Assembly: GCF_008041835.1 (NCBI RefSeq)
Contig: NZ_VRYE01000025.1
Location: 1 to 64,000, forward strand
DNA: 64,000 bases
Direction: 5' to 3'
Source of the DNA: Ectopseudomonas mendocina
GTDB taxonomy: Bacteria; Pseudomonadota; Gammaproteobacteria; Pseudomonadales; Pseudomonadaceae
The notes below the pieces were generated by a model. That model made no database searches and was not told the origin of the DNA. It worked only from the letters and a program-made list of their open reading frames with translations. A program made the position numbers and the translations under genes. Position 1 is the first letter of the stretch. Every line of letters starts with the position of its first letter. Positions 37,867-48,418 of the stretch are shown one piece after another.

Positions 37867-38565
37867 ATGCTGCAAGTCCAACAACTCCACCAGTATTACG
37901 GCGGCAGCCACATCCTTCGTGGCCTGTCGTTCGACGTGAAGGTCGGCGAAGTCACCTGCCTGCTCGGCCGCAACGGCGTGGGCAAGACCACCCTGCTCAA
38001 GTGCCTGATGGGCCTGATCCCGGCCAAGGACGGCAGCGTGCAATGGGAAGGCAAGGCCATCACCGGCTTCAAACCACACCAGCGCGTACACGCCGGCATC
38101 GCCTACGTGCCGCAGGGCCGCGAAATCTTCGGCCGCCTGACGGTGGAAGAGAACCTGCTGATGGGCCTGTCGCGCTTTCCCGGCAGCCAGGCCAAGGCCG
38201 TCCCGGAGTTCATCTACGAGCTGTTCCCGGTGTTGCGCGAAATGAAGCATCGCCGTGGCGGCGATCTGTCCGGTGGCCAGCAGCAACAGCTGGCCATCGG
38301 CCGCGCCCTCGCCAGCCAGCCGCGCCTGCTGATCCTCGACGAACCCACCGAAGGTATCCAGCCCTCGGTGATCAAGGAGATCGGCGTAGTGATCAAGAAG
38401 CTCGCCGCTCGCGGCGACATGGCCATCCTGCTGGTGGAGCAGTTCTACGACTTCGCCGCCGAACTGGCCGACCAGTATCTGGTGATGAGCCGTGGTGAGA
38501 TCGTCCAGCAGGGCCGTGGCGAGAACATGGAAGCCGAAGGCGTGCGCGGGCTTGTAGCCATCTGA
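37867..38565 (+). CDS. urtE: Urea ABC transporter ATPase UrtE
   Basis: The 232-residue LivF-type ATPase has GRNGVGKT (Walker A), LSGGQQQ (signature) and LLILDEP (Walker B), with the family segment YVPQGREIFGRLTVEEN. I choose the ATG at 37867 because the usual N-terminus (MLQVQQLHQYYGG) begins there. The in-frame extension upstream is translated repeat. The ribosome site GAGAGG lies at the repeat boundary. Confidence 0.95.
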   Translation: MLQVQQLHQYYGGSHILRGLSFDVKVGEVTCLLGRNGVGKTTLLKCLMGLIPAKDGSVQWEGKAITGFKPHQRVHAGIAYVPQGREIFGRLTVEENLLMGLSRFPGSQAKAVPEFIYELFPVLREMKHRRGGDLSGGQQQQLAIGRALASQPRLLILDEPTEGIQPSVIKEIGVVIKKLAARGDMAILLVEQFYDFAAELADQYLVMSRGEIVQQGRGENMEAEGVRGLVAI

Positions 38566-38652
38566 TGCACGGCCGCTGGCGGGAGGGGCTTTAGCCGCAA
38601 CGACTCCTGTCATGGCCATTACTGCGGGCCACCACGCACCGAGTTGGTTCGA

Positions 38653-38667
38653 GGCACGCCTCTTGCT
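38653..38667 (+). promoter_or_regulatory. Sigma-54 promoter of ureD (predicted)
   Basis: GGCACG-CCTC-TTGCT is a full match to the sigma-54 consensus, with correct spacing between GG (38653-38654) and GC (38665-38666). The start would be near 38678, 31 bases before ureD. An imperfect NtrC-like GCACC-N5-GGTTC (38636-38650) abuts it. Confidence 0.8.
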
Positions 38668-38708
38668 TGCCCACTCGGTCAACTGTCCTGCGAAAGCGCT
38701 GCCCTGAT

Positions 38709-39545
38709 ATGAATCTGCCTGCCGCCCTGTTCACGCCACGCTGGCCTGCCGAGCTGGAGCTGGCCTATGCGCGCCACGGCGAACGCACCACGCCGGTGCG
38801 CAGACGCCACCTCGGCCCACTTAGAGTGCAGAAGCACCTGTATGCCGAAGGGCCGGAGGTGTGCCAGCACATCATCGTCCATCCGCCCGGCGGCATCGCC
38901 GGTGGCGATACGCTGGACATCTCGGCCCATGCCGGCGAGAACACCTGGGTGCAGCTCACCAGCCCCGGCGCCGCCAAGTGGTACAGCGCCGCCGGTGTCG
39001 CCCGCCAGGATCTGCGTCTGCGCGTCGAGGCCGGCGCCACCCTGGAATGGCTGCCGCAGGAAACCATCCTCTATGCCGGCGCCCAGGCTGAGTTGAATAC
39101 GCAGATCGAGCTGCACGGTGACGCACGCCTGTTCTATTGGGACATCATCGCCCTTGGCCGCCCCGCCGCCGACGAGCGTTTTGCCAGCGGCCACTTTCAG
39201 GCCGCGCTGGATATCCGCCGTGACGGCAAGTTGCTCTGGCACGAGCGCCAGCGCGTGAGCGGTGGCGACGGCCTGCTCGACTCGCCCATCGGCCTGAACG
39301 GCCAGCCGGTGTTCGCCACCCTGCTGGTCAGCGGCGAAGTGGACAGCGAACTGCTGGAACGCTGCCGTGAATTGAAGATCGACGGCGTGCGCGGTGATCT
39401 CAGCCAGCTGGCGGGCCTGCTGATCGCCCGCTGCCTGGCCAGTGAAGCACTCAAGGCGCGTGCCTGGCTGATTGAACTCTGGCGCCTGCTACGCCCGGCG
39501 CTGCTAGGACGGGAAGCGGTGCCACCGCGAATCTGGAGCACATGA
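38709..39545 (+). CDS. ureD: Urease accessory protein UreD
   Basis: The 278-residue chaperone binds apo-urease and recruits UreF and UreG for nickel insertion. Family motifs are [25 protein letters not shown] and the [12 protein letters not shown] segment. The ATG at 38709 fits the family start (NLPAALF). It begins a second transcription unit of the urea block and is separated from ureA by a REP element. Confidence 0.95.
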   Translation: MNLPAALFTPRWPAELELAYARHGERTTPVRRRHLGPLRVQKHLYAEGPEVCQHIIVHPPGGIAGGDTLDISAHAGENTWVQLTSPGAAKWYSAAGVARQDLRLRVEAGATLEWLPQETILYAGAQAELNTQIELHGDARLFYWDIIALGRPAADERFASGHFQAALDIRRDGKLLWHERQRVSGGDGLLDSPIGLNGQPVFATLLVSGEVDSELLERCRELKIDGVRGDLSQLAGLLIARCLASEALKARAWLIELWRLLRPALLGREAVPPRIWST

Positions 39546-39558
39546 GCACAACGAACAT

Positions 39559-39617
39559 GTAGGAACCGGCTTGCCGGCGATCCGCAGAAGCCTGATCGCC
39601 GGCCAGCCGGCTCCTAC
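39559..39617. repeat. REP element between ureD and ureA
   Basis: GTAGGAACCGGCTTGCCGGC is followed by its inverted partner GCCGGCCAGCCGGCTCCTAC. This is the familiar Pseudomonas REP consensus (GTAGGAGC-GGCTTGCC) arranged as a head-to-head pair. Confidence 0.9.
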
Positions 39618-39729
39618 GAATTGCAGTACAGCCGCGCCAGAGTGGAACAGCGCACGCCGCGTTCTACCCAGCGACCGAAGCACCGTTGCGGACAAGGCAC
39701 GGCCTTGCCGCTCCAAGACTGGAGCCGTT

Positions 39730-40032
39730 ATGGATTTGTCACCAAGAGAAAAAGACAAGCTGCTGATCTTCACCGCCGGCCTGGTGGCCGGACGCCGCCT
39801 GGCGCGTGGCGTGAAGCTGAACTACCCGGAAGCCATGGCCTATATCTCCGCCGCCCTGCTCGAAGGCGCGCGCGACGGCCAGACGGTCGCCGAGCTGATG
39901 CACTTCGGCACCACCTTGCTGAGCCGCGAGCAGGTGATGGAGGGCGTACCGGAGATGATCCCGGAGATCCAGATCGAAGCCACCTTCCCTGACGGCACCA
40001 AGTTGGTGACCGTCCATCAGCCGATTGCGTAA
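39730..40032 (+). CDS. ureA: Urease gamma subunit
   Basis: The 100-residue structural subunit starts [17 protein letters not shown] and contains [11 protein letters not shown] and the conserved VTVHQPI ending. It forms the (UreABC)3 complex. The longer frame upstream is REP-derived and not part of the protein. The next gene, an acetyltransferase, begins three bases after its stop. Confidence 0.98.
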   Translation: MDLSPREKDKLLIFTAGLVAGRRLARGVKLNYPEAMAYISAALLEGARDGQTVAELMHFGTTLLSREQVMEGVPEMIPEIQIEATFPDGTKLVTVHQPIA

Positions 40033-40035
40033 CTC

Positions 40036-40536
40036 ATGAGCTATTCGATCGTTGATGCGAGCGAAGCTGATCTGCCGGGCATCCTCGCCATCTACAACGA
40101 CGCGGTGCAGCACACCACAGCGATCTGGAACGAGACGCTGGTGGATCTGGCCAACCGCCGTGCCTGGCTGGCCGAGCGCACGGCAGCGGGTTTTCCCGTG
40201 CTGGTCGCCCATAACGCCGCCGGCGAGGTAGTCGGCTACGCCAGCTACGGTACCTGGCGCAGCATCGAAGGTTTTCGCCACACCGTCGAGCACTCGGTCT
40301 ATGTGCGCGGCGACCAACGCGGCAAGGGCCTCGGCCCGCTGCTGATGCAGGCGCTGATCGAGCACGCCCGCGCCGCCAATCTGCACGTCATGGTCGCCGC
40401 CATCGAGTCGGAAAATGCCGCCTCGATTCGCCTGCACCAGCGCCTCGGCTTCGTCACCACCGGGCAGATGCCCCAGGTCGGGCGCAAGTTCGGGCGCTGG
40501 CTGGATCTGACTTTCATGCAACTGATTCTGGAGTGA
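40036..40536 (+). CDS. GNAT acetyltransferase (phosphinothricin/methionine-sulfone type)
   Basis: The 166-residue protein has the Pat/MddA family layout: [20 protein letters not shown] at the start and the acetyl-CoA loop QRGKGLG (about 95-101). Relatives N-acetylate phosphinothricin, methionine sulfoximine or methionine sulfone. It sits between ureA and ureB with gaps of only 3 and 7 bases. P. aeruginosa has the same insertion, so it is an old resident of the urease operon. Any link to nitrogen metabolism is inference. Confidence 0.92.
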   Translation: MSYSIVDASEADLPGILAIYNDAVQHTTAIWNETLVDLANRRAWLAERTAAGFPVLVAHNAAGEVVGYASYGTWRSIEGFRHTVEHSVYVRGDQRGKGLGPLLMQALIEHARAANLHVMVAAIESENAASIRLHQRLGFVTTGQMPQVGRKFGRWLDLTFMQLILE

Positions 40537-40543
40537 ACAGCCC

Positions 40544-40849
40544 ATGATTCCCGGCGAATACCAGATTGCCGATGGCGAGATCGAGCTCAATGCCGGTCGC
40601 CGCACCCTGACCCTGTCCGTGGCCAACAGCGGCGACCGACCGATCCAGGTCGGCTCGCACTACCACTTTTTCGAGACCAACGATGCGCTGCTGTTCGACC
40701 GCGCCAGCACCCGTGGCATGCGCCTGAATATCCCGGCCGGCACCGCCGTGCGCTTCGAGCCCGGACAGAGTCGTGAGGTGGAACTGGTCGAGCTGGCCGG
40801 CGCGCGTCGGGTGTTCGGCTTCGCCGGGCGGGTGATGGGCGATCTATAG
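40544..40849 (+). CDS. ureB: Urease beta subunit
   Basis: The 101-residue structural subunit begins [16 protein letters not shown] and carries the conserved [12 protein letters not shown] and RFEPG segments. It assembles with UreA and UreC. It follows the acetyltransferase by seven bases. Confidence 0.98.
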   Translation: MIPGEYQIADGEIELNAGRRTLTLSVANSGDRPIQVGSHYHFFETNDALLFDRASTRGMRLNIPAGTAVRFEPGQSREVELVELAGARRVFGFAGRVMGDL

Positions 40850-40873
40850 CCCTGCGCACCCTACGAGGACGCT

Positions 40874-40976
40874 GATGGTTCCCACGCTCTGCGTGGGAAC
40901 CCATAGCGGGACGCTCCGCGTCCCTGCGACGCAGAGCGTCGCCAACTGCATATCCACGCAGAGCGTGGGCACGATC
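40874..40976. repeat. CCCACGC-type palindromic element, copy 3 (ureB-ureC gap)
   Basis: GATGGTTCCCACGCTCTGCG at the left and GCGTGGGCACGATC at the right repeat copies 1 and 2. An ATG inside it is in frame with ureC, which would create a false 41-residue N-terminal extension beginning [10 protein letters not shown]. Confidence 0.92.
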
Positions 40977-40997
40977 AAACGAATACAGGAAGTGCCG

Positions 40998-42698
<1,701 letters not shown>

Positions 42699-42720
42699 AA
42701 TAACTGGCCGAGACAACCAT

Positions 42721-42737
42721 GGCGGGTTTCACCCGCC
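42721..42737. repeat. GGCGGGT hairpin after ureC
   Basis: GGCGGGT-TTC-ACCCGCC is a perfect 7-bp stem 22 bases past the ureC stop. There is no T-run, so it is more likely a repeat or an mRNA 3' structure than a true terminator. Confidence 0.45.
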
Positions 42738-42761
42738 CTAGTCTTGGAGCCGACAGAGCGA

Positions 42762-43028
42762 CTAGCGCAGCTGGCTGTCCTTGCTGCCGCGCCGGTTGTA
42801 GCCGGTAAAGGCGGCGCTCTCCCGGTCGTGTTCGGCCTGGCAGTTGACGCACAGGCGCACGCCGGGAATGGCCTGGCGACGCGCCTCGGGAATGACAGCA
42901 TCGCACTCTTCGCAATGCCGCAGGCTCTCGCCTTTCGGCAACTGGCTACGGGCACGCGCAATGGCGTCCTCGATGCTGCTGTCGATCTGTTCCTGCACCG
43001 CGTCGTCGCTTGCCCAACCGCTTGCCAT
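42762..43028 (-). CDS. DksA/TraR-type C4 zinc-finger protein
   Basis: The 88-residue protein has four zinc cysteines in CEEC and CVNC around the family segment IPEARRQAIPGVRLC. It is much shorter than DksA (about 150) and resembles TraR-size members, which act at the RNA polymerase secondary channel. The ribosome site AGGAGG is ideal. Its target is unknown. Confidence 0.88.
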   Translation of the reverse strand: MASGWASDDAVQEQIDSSIEDAIARARSQLPKGESLRHCEECDAVIPEARRQAIPGVRLCVNCQAEHDRESAAFTGYNRRGSKDSQLR

Positions 43029-43097
43029 GCTCGACCTCCTCGCTCTGTCCGGACAGATATGCGCCCGGAGAATGCGAAATGCAAGTACAGCCTGTCG

Positions 43098-43970
43098 TTA
43101 CTCACGCACGTCCATGAACTCCCTGGCCCAGACGATGTAGTCCTCGGGCATGGTGTACTTGTGGGTCAGCTCGGTGGCGTTGAGGTCGCACGGCTGGGCG
43201 CCGCGCTGCTCGCGCAGACAGTCGTAGGTGGCCTTGATCGCGGCGAAGTAGGCGGCATGGCCGTTGACCACGATGCGCACACCCAGGCGGGCCAGACGCT
43301 GGTTGTCGCGCAACTCGGGGTTGCCGTAGGTGACCAGCATCAGCGGCACCTTGAGGCCTGCGGATATCTGCTCCAGGTGGGCGAAATCCTTGACCCCGAC
43401 CAGGCAGATGCCATCAGCGCCGGCGGCCTCGTAGGCGCGCGTACGGCGGATCACTTCGTCCACCTCCAGTACGCCGGCATGAGTACGGGCGATGATCGCC
43501 AGCTCAGGATCGACGCGTGCTTCCAGCGCAGCGAGGATCTTGCCGACACCTTCCTCGATGGAGATCAGATCGGTGGACTTGCGGCCGAACTGGGCCGGCA
43601 GCAGGGTGTCTTCGATGGTCAGCGCGGCGACACCGGCGCGTTCCAGTTCGACCACGGTGCGCATCACGTTGAGCGCATTGCCATAGCCGTGGTCGGCGTC
43701 AGCGATCACCGGCAAACGCGCCACCCGGCCGATGCGCGCGGCTTGCTCGACGAACTCGCTGAGGGTGATCAGGGCGAAGTCCGGCGCGCCGAGCACCTGA
43801 AGGGAGGCGACGGAGCCGCCAAGGATACCGACCTCGAAGTCGAGATCGGCGGCGATGCGGGCGGACATGGGATCGAAGACCGACGCGGTGTGATAGCAGC
43901 GGTCGGAAGCCAGCAGGGCACGAAAGGCACTGCGCAGCTCATGGTGGGATGCACGTTGCAGGATGGGCAT
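43098..43970 (-). CDS. Oxaloacetate decarboxylase (ICL/PEPM family)
   Basis: The 290-residue barrel enzyme belongs to the isocitrate lyase/PEP mutase superfamily. It is close to the P. aeruginosa oxaloacetate decarboxylase at the same position relative to urease (PA4872). Visible motifs are [14 protein letters not shown], the metal-site [17 protein letters not shown] and [11 protein letters not shown] choose the second ATG (43970, [13 protein letters not shown]), since the first adds only MEYAP. Confidence 0.9.
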   Translation of the reverse strand: MPILQRASHHELRSAFRALLASDRCYHTASVFDPMSARIAADLDFEVGILGGSVASLQVLGAPDFALITLSEFVEQAARIGRVARLPVIADADHGYGNALNVMRTVVELERAGVAALTIEDTLLPAQFGRKSTDLISIEEGVGKILAALEARVDPELAIIARTHAGVLEVDEVIRRTRAYEAAGADGICLVGVKDFAHLEQISAGLKVPLMLVTYGNPELRDNQRLARLGVRIVVNGHAAYFAAIKATYDCLREQRGAQPCDLNATELTHKYTMPEDYIVWAREFMDVRE

Positions 43971-44099
43971 GGGGGCGTATTCCAAAGTCGGTTGAATCGC
44001 TTTTTTCTCGTTTTAGTCATGGCGTAGACGTGACGAATGCTAGCGCAAGGCACTTGCTGCCAGCTTTCAGTCGGTACGCCCTGGCGGATAGCCAGCAAT

Positions 44100-45101
44100 T
44101 TACCGGCCAGCCAGCTCCGCCGGCAGCGCCGGGAAGAAGCCGCCACCGCTCAGCAGGCCGTAGGCCATCCAGGCGGCGACCGCCAGATAGAACAGGCGCG
44201 GCAGCCAGGTCGCCAGCGACTGCTGCTGCGAGGCCAGCTGTTGTGCCTGCAGGCGGGCGAAGCGCAACAGTGCTTCACCTGGTCGACCGGTCGCTTCAGC
44301 GGTATTGAGCACACCGATGAACATCGCCTTGCCGGGAAAGCTCAGCCCATCGAAGGCCCAAGCCAGTGACTGCCCAGCCGTGATTCGCGGCGCCAGGCTG
44401 GCGAAATCCCGCCGCAAGCGCGCATTGCTTATGGCACTGCAGGCACGCGGCAGGGCGTCGAGTACCGGCATGCCGGCCTCCAGCAACAACCCGAGACTGT
44501 CGCAAAAATTACGCAAATCCGCCCGTCGCTGCCGGCTGCCGAATAACGGCAGGGCCAACAACAGATCGTCGAGCAAGCCGGGGGCCTCGCTCCGGCGCTG
44601 CTGGCAACGGCGCCATAGCGCGCTCACCGCCCATAACAGCCCAGACAGCCACAGCAGCGGCAACAGCACGGCGAGCAGATAGCCGAACCCACTCAGGCCA
44701 CCCGCCACCAGGGCAGGCAAGGGTTTGACCACCAGCGCCAGCAGCAGCACGCCCGCCGGCAGCAGCAAGCGTGATCTCAGCTCAGTCACATGACGCGCCT
44801 GCTCGTCGTAGCGCTGCGCCAGTTGCCGATAGATGTGCGTCAGCGCGCCGGCCCCCTGCGCGGCATGCACCAGGCCGCTTTCCAGCGGCGTGAAGACGCC
44901 ACTCAACTGGCCGGAACTCGCCAGATCGCGACCGTTACCTACCATCTGGCGCAAGCGCTTGAGCGCGGCCTCATGGCGTGCACCGAGCGTCAGGCTGGCC
45001 AACGAGCGATCGATGGGCACACCCGCCTGTTCCATCGCCCCAAGATGGGCGAACAGATCAGCGCGACTGCGCAGATCGAGCGTAAGGTGAAGACGCGCCA
45101 T
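44100..45101 (-). CDS. Orphan GspF/PilC-type membrane protein
   Basis: The 333-residue protein shows two type II secretion F domains. The first is about residues 14-130 (LGAMEQAGVPIDRSL, followed by membrane segments) and the second about 195-315 (FCDSLGLLLEAGMPVLDAL). The C-terminal helix ends near 325. GspF and PilC are about 400 residues, so this is a short form. No secretin, ATPase or pseudopilin gene lies nearby. Its role is unknown; it may work with a distant type II or type IV pilus system. Confidence 0.8.
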   Translation of the reverse strand: MARLHLTLDLRSRADLFAHLGAMEQAGVPIDRSLASLTLGARHEAALKRLRQMVGNGRDLASSGQLSGVFTPLESGLVHAAQGAGALTHIYRQLAQRYDEQARHVTELRSRLLLPAGVLLLALVVKPLPALVAGGLSGFGYLLAVLLPLLWLSGLLWAVSALWRRCQQRRSEAPGLLDDLLLALPLFGSRQRRADLRNFCDSLGLLLEAGMPVLDALPRACSAISNARLRRDFASLAPRITAGQSLAWAFDGLSFPGKAMFIGVLNTAEATGRPGEALLRFARLQAQQLASQQQSLATWLPRLFYLAVAAWMAYGLLSGGGFFPALPAELAGR

Positions 45102-45155
45102 GATCGGACTCGGTGAATGGCCAGCGCTCAGGGTAACCAGTCGTCGCGCCAGCCG

Positions 45156-45914
45156 CTACGCCTCCATGGGCGGCATCGCAGCATGCGGTAGCCAGCGCTT
45201 GAGGATGGCGGCCAGGCTGCCGTCCTCGTGCATCTGCTGCAGGGCACGCTGCCAGCGCATCACCCGCACCACCGAGGTTTGCGGGGAAAAGGCGATGTAG
45301 TAGGCCGAACGCATGAACGGCACATGCGCCGTGACATCCTGTGGTTTGAGCTCGGCGGTAGCCAGCTCGCCAGCCAGGGTCAGATCCTCGATGGCGATCA
45401 ACTTGACCCGACCATGCCTGAGCATGGTCACCATCTGCTTCGAGCTGGACACGCCATAGAGGTTGCTGAACCCCTGCGCACTCAGGGTCTCGTAGGTGTA
45501 CCACTGCTTGGGCAGCGCCAGGGGCCCACTGGCGGCGGCCTGCTGCAGGGTATCGATGACCAGGTGACGGGACTTCAACGAATAGAAGCTGGTGGTACCG
45601 ACCACGATGGGGCCGACCCAGTGGAATCTATCCTCACGCACGGGCGTGCGCACGGTGGAAAACAGAGCCGTGTCGGCGGCCTGCTGAGCCAGATGGAAGG
45701 CCCGCGTCCAGGGCAGCACTTCGATCTTCCCGCTGTCGCCGGTTCGAGCCAGCAGAGCCCTGACCACCTCGACGGAAAAACCACTGGGTTCACCGTCGCG
45801 GATGAAGCTCATCGGCGGGGCTTCCTCGGTGAGCAGGCGCAGCTCAGCCGCTACCGGCGCGCACAGCGCCAGCAACGCGAAGCACAACCATCGACGCAGG
45901 TGCCTGGCCATCAT
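45156..45914 (-). CDS. Periplasmic SBP_bac_3-type binding protein, paralogue A
   Basis: The 252-residue protein has a signal peptide (cut near AAE, residue 23) and the family-3 solute-binding fold (LRLLTEEAPPMSFIRDGEPS, then VEVVRALLARTG). The double ATG at 45914 follows an AGAGGAAAC site. It is a clear paralogue of the next gene upstream: both share the ALF(F/S)TVRT and WVGPIV segments. No permease or ATPase gene is adjacent, so transport is not shown. The ligand is probably a small organic acid or amino acid, but that is a guess. Confidence 0.85.
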   Translation of the reverse strand: MMARHLRRWLCFALLALCAPVAAELRLLTEEAPPMSFIRDGEPSGFSVEVVRALLARTGDSGKIEVLPWTRAFHLAQQAADTALFSTVRTPVREDRFHWVGPIVVGTTSFYSLKSRHLVIDTLQQAAASGPLALPKQWYTYETLSAQGFSNLYGVSSSKQMVTMLRHGRVKLIAIEDLTLAGELATAELKPQDVTAHVPFMRSAYYIAFSPQTSVVRVMRWQRALQQMHEDGSLAAILKRWLPHAAMPPMEA

Positions 45915-45964
45915 GTTTCCTCTCGTGTGCAGCCCGGCAAGCCGGGTAATGCCCTGCAGCCACC

Positions 45965-46738
45965 TCACTCCGACCGCAACTGATCGGTCAACGCCCGTGC
46001 GTCGGCCTCCGGCAACCAGCGTCGATAGACACGTGCCAGGCTGCCATCATCACGCATCGCCTGCAGCGCACGCTGCCAGCGGGCGACACGCGCCTTATCG
46101 GTCTGCCGGGAAAAGGCAATATAGGAGTTATTGCTCATCAGGTCGAACTGCGCCTGCAGTTGTCCGGCATGCATGCCCTGCTCGGCGAGCATGTCGTCGA
46201 GGGTCAGGGTATTAGCCAGCAGCAACTTGACGCGACCATGACGAAACATGCGCAGCATGTCCTGCGGCGTCGACACGCCATAGAGGTTTTGCAGATTCTG
46301 CTCGCGCAACAGTTCATAGCTGTACCACTGCCTGGGGACAGCAAGCGTGCCGAGTTGGCGCACATCATCGAGGGTGTCGACCCGCAGCCCGGCATCCTTG
46401 AGCGTGTAAAAACGCGTATGACCGCGCACGATCGGCCCCACCCACTGAAACTCGGCCTCGCGCTGCGCCGTGCGCACGGTGAAGAACAGCGCGCTATTGG
46501 CCTGCTGACGAACCTGATGATAGCCACGCGTCCAGGGCACCAGCTCGATCCGTGCCGGCTCGCCAGTACGACGTATCAGCTCTTCGACAACGGCCACCGC
46601 CATGCCACTCGGCTTGCCGTCCTCGAGGTAGCTGAACGGTCGATAGTCCTCGGTATACAGCCGCAACTCGGCAGCCAGCGCATGGGCGCAGGCACTGCAG
46701 AGCAGCAACAGGGCTGCGAGCGGATACTTCAGGCTCAT
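45965..46738 (-). CDS. Periplasmic SBP_bac_3-type binding protein, paralogue B
   Basis: The 257-residue protein has a signal peptide cut after about residue 23 (ALAAE) and the same fold as its downstream neighbour, 50 bases away, indicating tandem duplication. LRLYTEDYRPFSYLEDGKPSG and FTVRTAQRE are diagnostic segments. As with paralogue A, no ABC partner is nearby. Such stand-alone binding proteins can feed chemoreceptors or sensor kinases, or have unknown roles. Confidence 0.85.
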   Translation of the reverse strand: MSLKYPLAALLLLCSACAHALAAELRLYTEDYRPFSYLEDGKPSGMAVAVVEELIRRTGEPARIELVPWTRGYHQVRQQANSALFFTVRTAQREAEFQWVGPIVRGHTRFYTLKDAGLRVDTLDDVRQLGTLAVPRQWYSYELLREQNLQNLYGVSTPQDMLRMFRHGRVKLLLANTLTLDDMLAEQGMHAGQLQAQFDLMSNNSYIAFSRQTDKARVARWQRALQAMRDDGSLARVYRRWLPEADARALTDQLRSE

Positions 46739-47004
46739 TGCAGATCACCGTCCGCGATGCACCCTACGACGAATTCAGGGTGACCAGGCCTGCCATCATA
46801 AACGCCCGGGCGATCCATCACCAAGGCCGCCTGCTGAACCCTGCGCGGCCATCATCCGCAGCTCCGCATCCCTGCCTTACTGCGCCACCCAGCCTGTCTG
46901 CACGCTGTCGGCTCATACTTTTTCACATTCAAAACCGACGGTCGGGCTAGCCCTGGCGCGCCGGGCAGGCGATCATCGGCCTTCCTACGCAGACTCCAGT
47001 TACC

Positions 47005-47733
47005 ATGACCGCCACGACTGACAGCCGTACCCCGACGCACAAGCCCCGCCCACTGATCGACCTGGCCATCAGCATCCTGATCCCCTCGTTCATTCTCATG
47101 AAACTCAGTGGCGAGCAGCGCCTCGGCGCCGATGGTGCGCTGATTCTGGCCCTGGCCTTCCCGCTGGGCTGGGGCGCGTTCGAACTGATCAAGTACCGCA
47201 AATTCAATTTCATCGCCCTGCTCGGCCTGATCAGCGTCGCGCTGACCGGCGGTATCGGCCTGCTCAAGCTCGATACCCAGTGGCTGGCGGTCAAGGAAGC
47301 GCTGATTCCCGGGCTGATCGGCATCGCCGTACTGGTCTCCACCCGCACCCGCTACCCGCTGATTCGTACGCTGCTGTTCAACAAGACCGTGCTCAATATC
47401 GACAAGATCCATGAGCGCCTGGAACAGGGCGGTCATGTCGAGCACTTCGAAACGCGCCTGCTGCGCGCCACCTACTGGCTCAGTGGCACCTTCTTCTTCT
47501 CCTCGCTGATGAACTATGTGCTGGCTAAGTGGATCGTGGTCAGCCCGGCCGGTACCGAGGCCTTCAATGACGAGCTGGGGCGCATGACCCTGCTCAGCTA
47601 CCCGATGATCGCCATTCCCTCGATGATCATGCTGATGGCCATCTTCTACTACCTGTGGAAGACCATCCACGGCCTGACCGGGCTGAGCCTGGAAGAGATC
47701 ATGGCCAACAGCGGCCAGGAATCGCAGTCCTGA
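47005..47733 (+). CDS. VC0807-family integral membrane protein
   Basis: The 242-residue protein has about five or six hydrophobic helices and the N-terminal segment LIDLAISILIPSFILMKLSG typical of VC0807-type conserved proteins. Function is unknown. The C-terminus is a short polar tail. It is followed 34 bases later by the yqaA-like gene, and the two may be cotranscribed. The 266-base gap upstream holds nothing I recognise. Confidence 0.75.
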   Translation: MTATTDSRTPTHKPRPLIDLAISILIPSFILMKLSGEQRLGADGALILALAFPLGWGAFELIKYRKFNFIALLGLISVALTGGIGLLKLDTQWLAVKEALIPGLIGIAVLVSTRTRYPLIRTLLFNKTVLNIDKIHERLEQGGHVEHFETRLLRATYWLSGTFFFSSLMNYVLAKWIVVSPAGTEAFNDELGRMTLLSYPMIAIPSMIMLMAIFYYLWKTIHGLTGLSLEEIMANSGQESQS

Positions 47734-47767
47734 TCCCCGCCGGCCCAACGGCCGGCGTGCTGCCGTC

Positions 47768-48205
47768 ATGCTGAGTCTGTCCGCCTATCCGGCGCTGTTT
47801 CTCTCCGCTCTGGGCGCGGCAACGTTGTTGCCGCTGCAGTCTGAAGCGCTACTGGTCGCCCTGCTCCTGGCCGGCCAGCATCCGCTCTGGGCCTTGCTAC
47901 TGGTCGCCACGCTGGGCAACGTGCTGGGCTCCTGGATCAACTGGCTGCTGGGCCGCTCCCTCGAGCGCTATCGTGAGCGACGCTGGTTCCCGGTCAGCCC
48001 GGCGCGGTTGGAGCAGGCGCAAGCCTGGTATGCACGCTATGGGCGCTGGTCATTGCTGCTCAGCTGGATGCCGGTAATCGGCGATCCATTGACGCTGGTG
48101 GCGGGGGTAATGCGTGAGCGCCTGTGGGTATTTCTGCTCATCGTCACCCTGGCCAAAACCGGCCGCTACGCGGTACTGGCGGCGCTGACGCTGAGCTGGA
48201 CATGA
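47768..48205 (+). CDS. YqaA family membrane protein (DedA-like)
   Basis: The 145-residue protein has four membrane segments. The GNVLGSWINWLLGR and SWMPVIGDPLTLVAGVMR motifs mark the YqaA branch of the SNARE-associated/DedA superfamily. DedA-type proteins are linked to lipid-carrier transport and membrane homeostasis; no specific role is known for YqaA. Confidence 0.88.
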   Translation: MLSLSAYPALFLSALGAATLLPLQSEALLVALLLAGQHPLWALLLVATLGNVLGSWINWLLGRSLERYRERRWFPVSPARLEQAQAWYARYGRWSLLLSWMPVIGDPLTLVAGVMRERLWVFLLIVTLAKTGRYAVLAALTLSWT

Positions 48206-48418
48206 GCACTGGGGGGGACAATTGTTGACACAACTCCGGCAAGCCGCAAAAGGTCTGGCAGTTGAGTACAAACGGCGCCTCGCAGATACTGCGCAGCGCG
48301 CCGCGCGGGCACGATCCACCAACGGCCATTGCCAAACGGTCTCAAGGCCGATGAATAGCGGCCTCGGATGGAGGCATGCGGCCCCGCTACCTCGGGGCCT
48401 AGCGAGCGAGGAATTGCA

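Noticed and set aside
39680-39720. GGCACGGCCTTGC before ureA as a sigma-54 promoter
   Set aside because: The spacing between GG and GC is one base short (nine instead of ten), which usually abolishes function.
40875-40997. Upstream in-frame ATG extending ureC by 41 residues
   Set aside because: The extension is translated palindromic repeat ([10 protein letters not shown]...). The universal UreC start is at 40998 with its own ribosome site.
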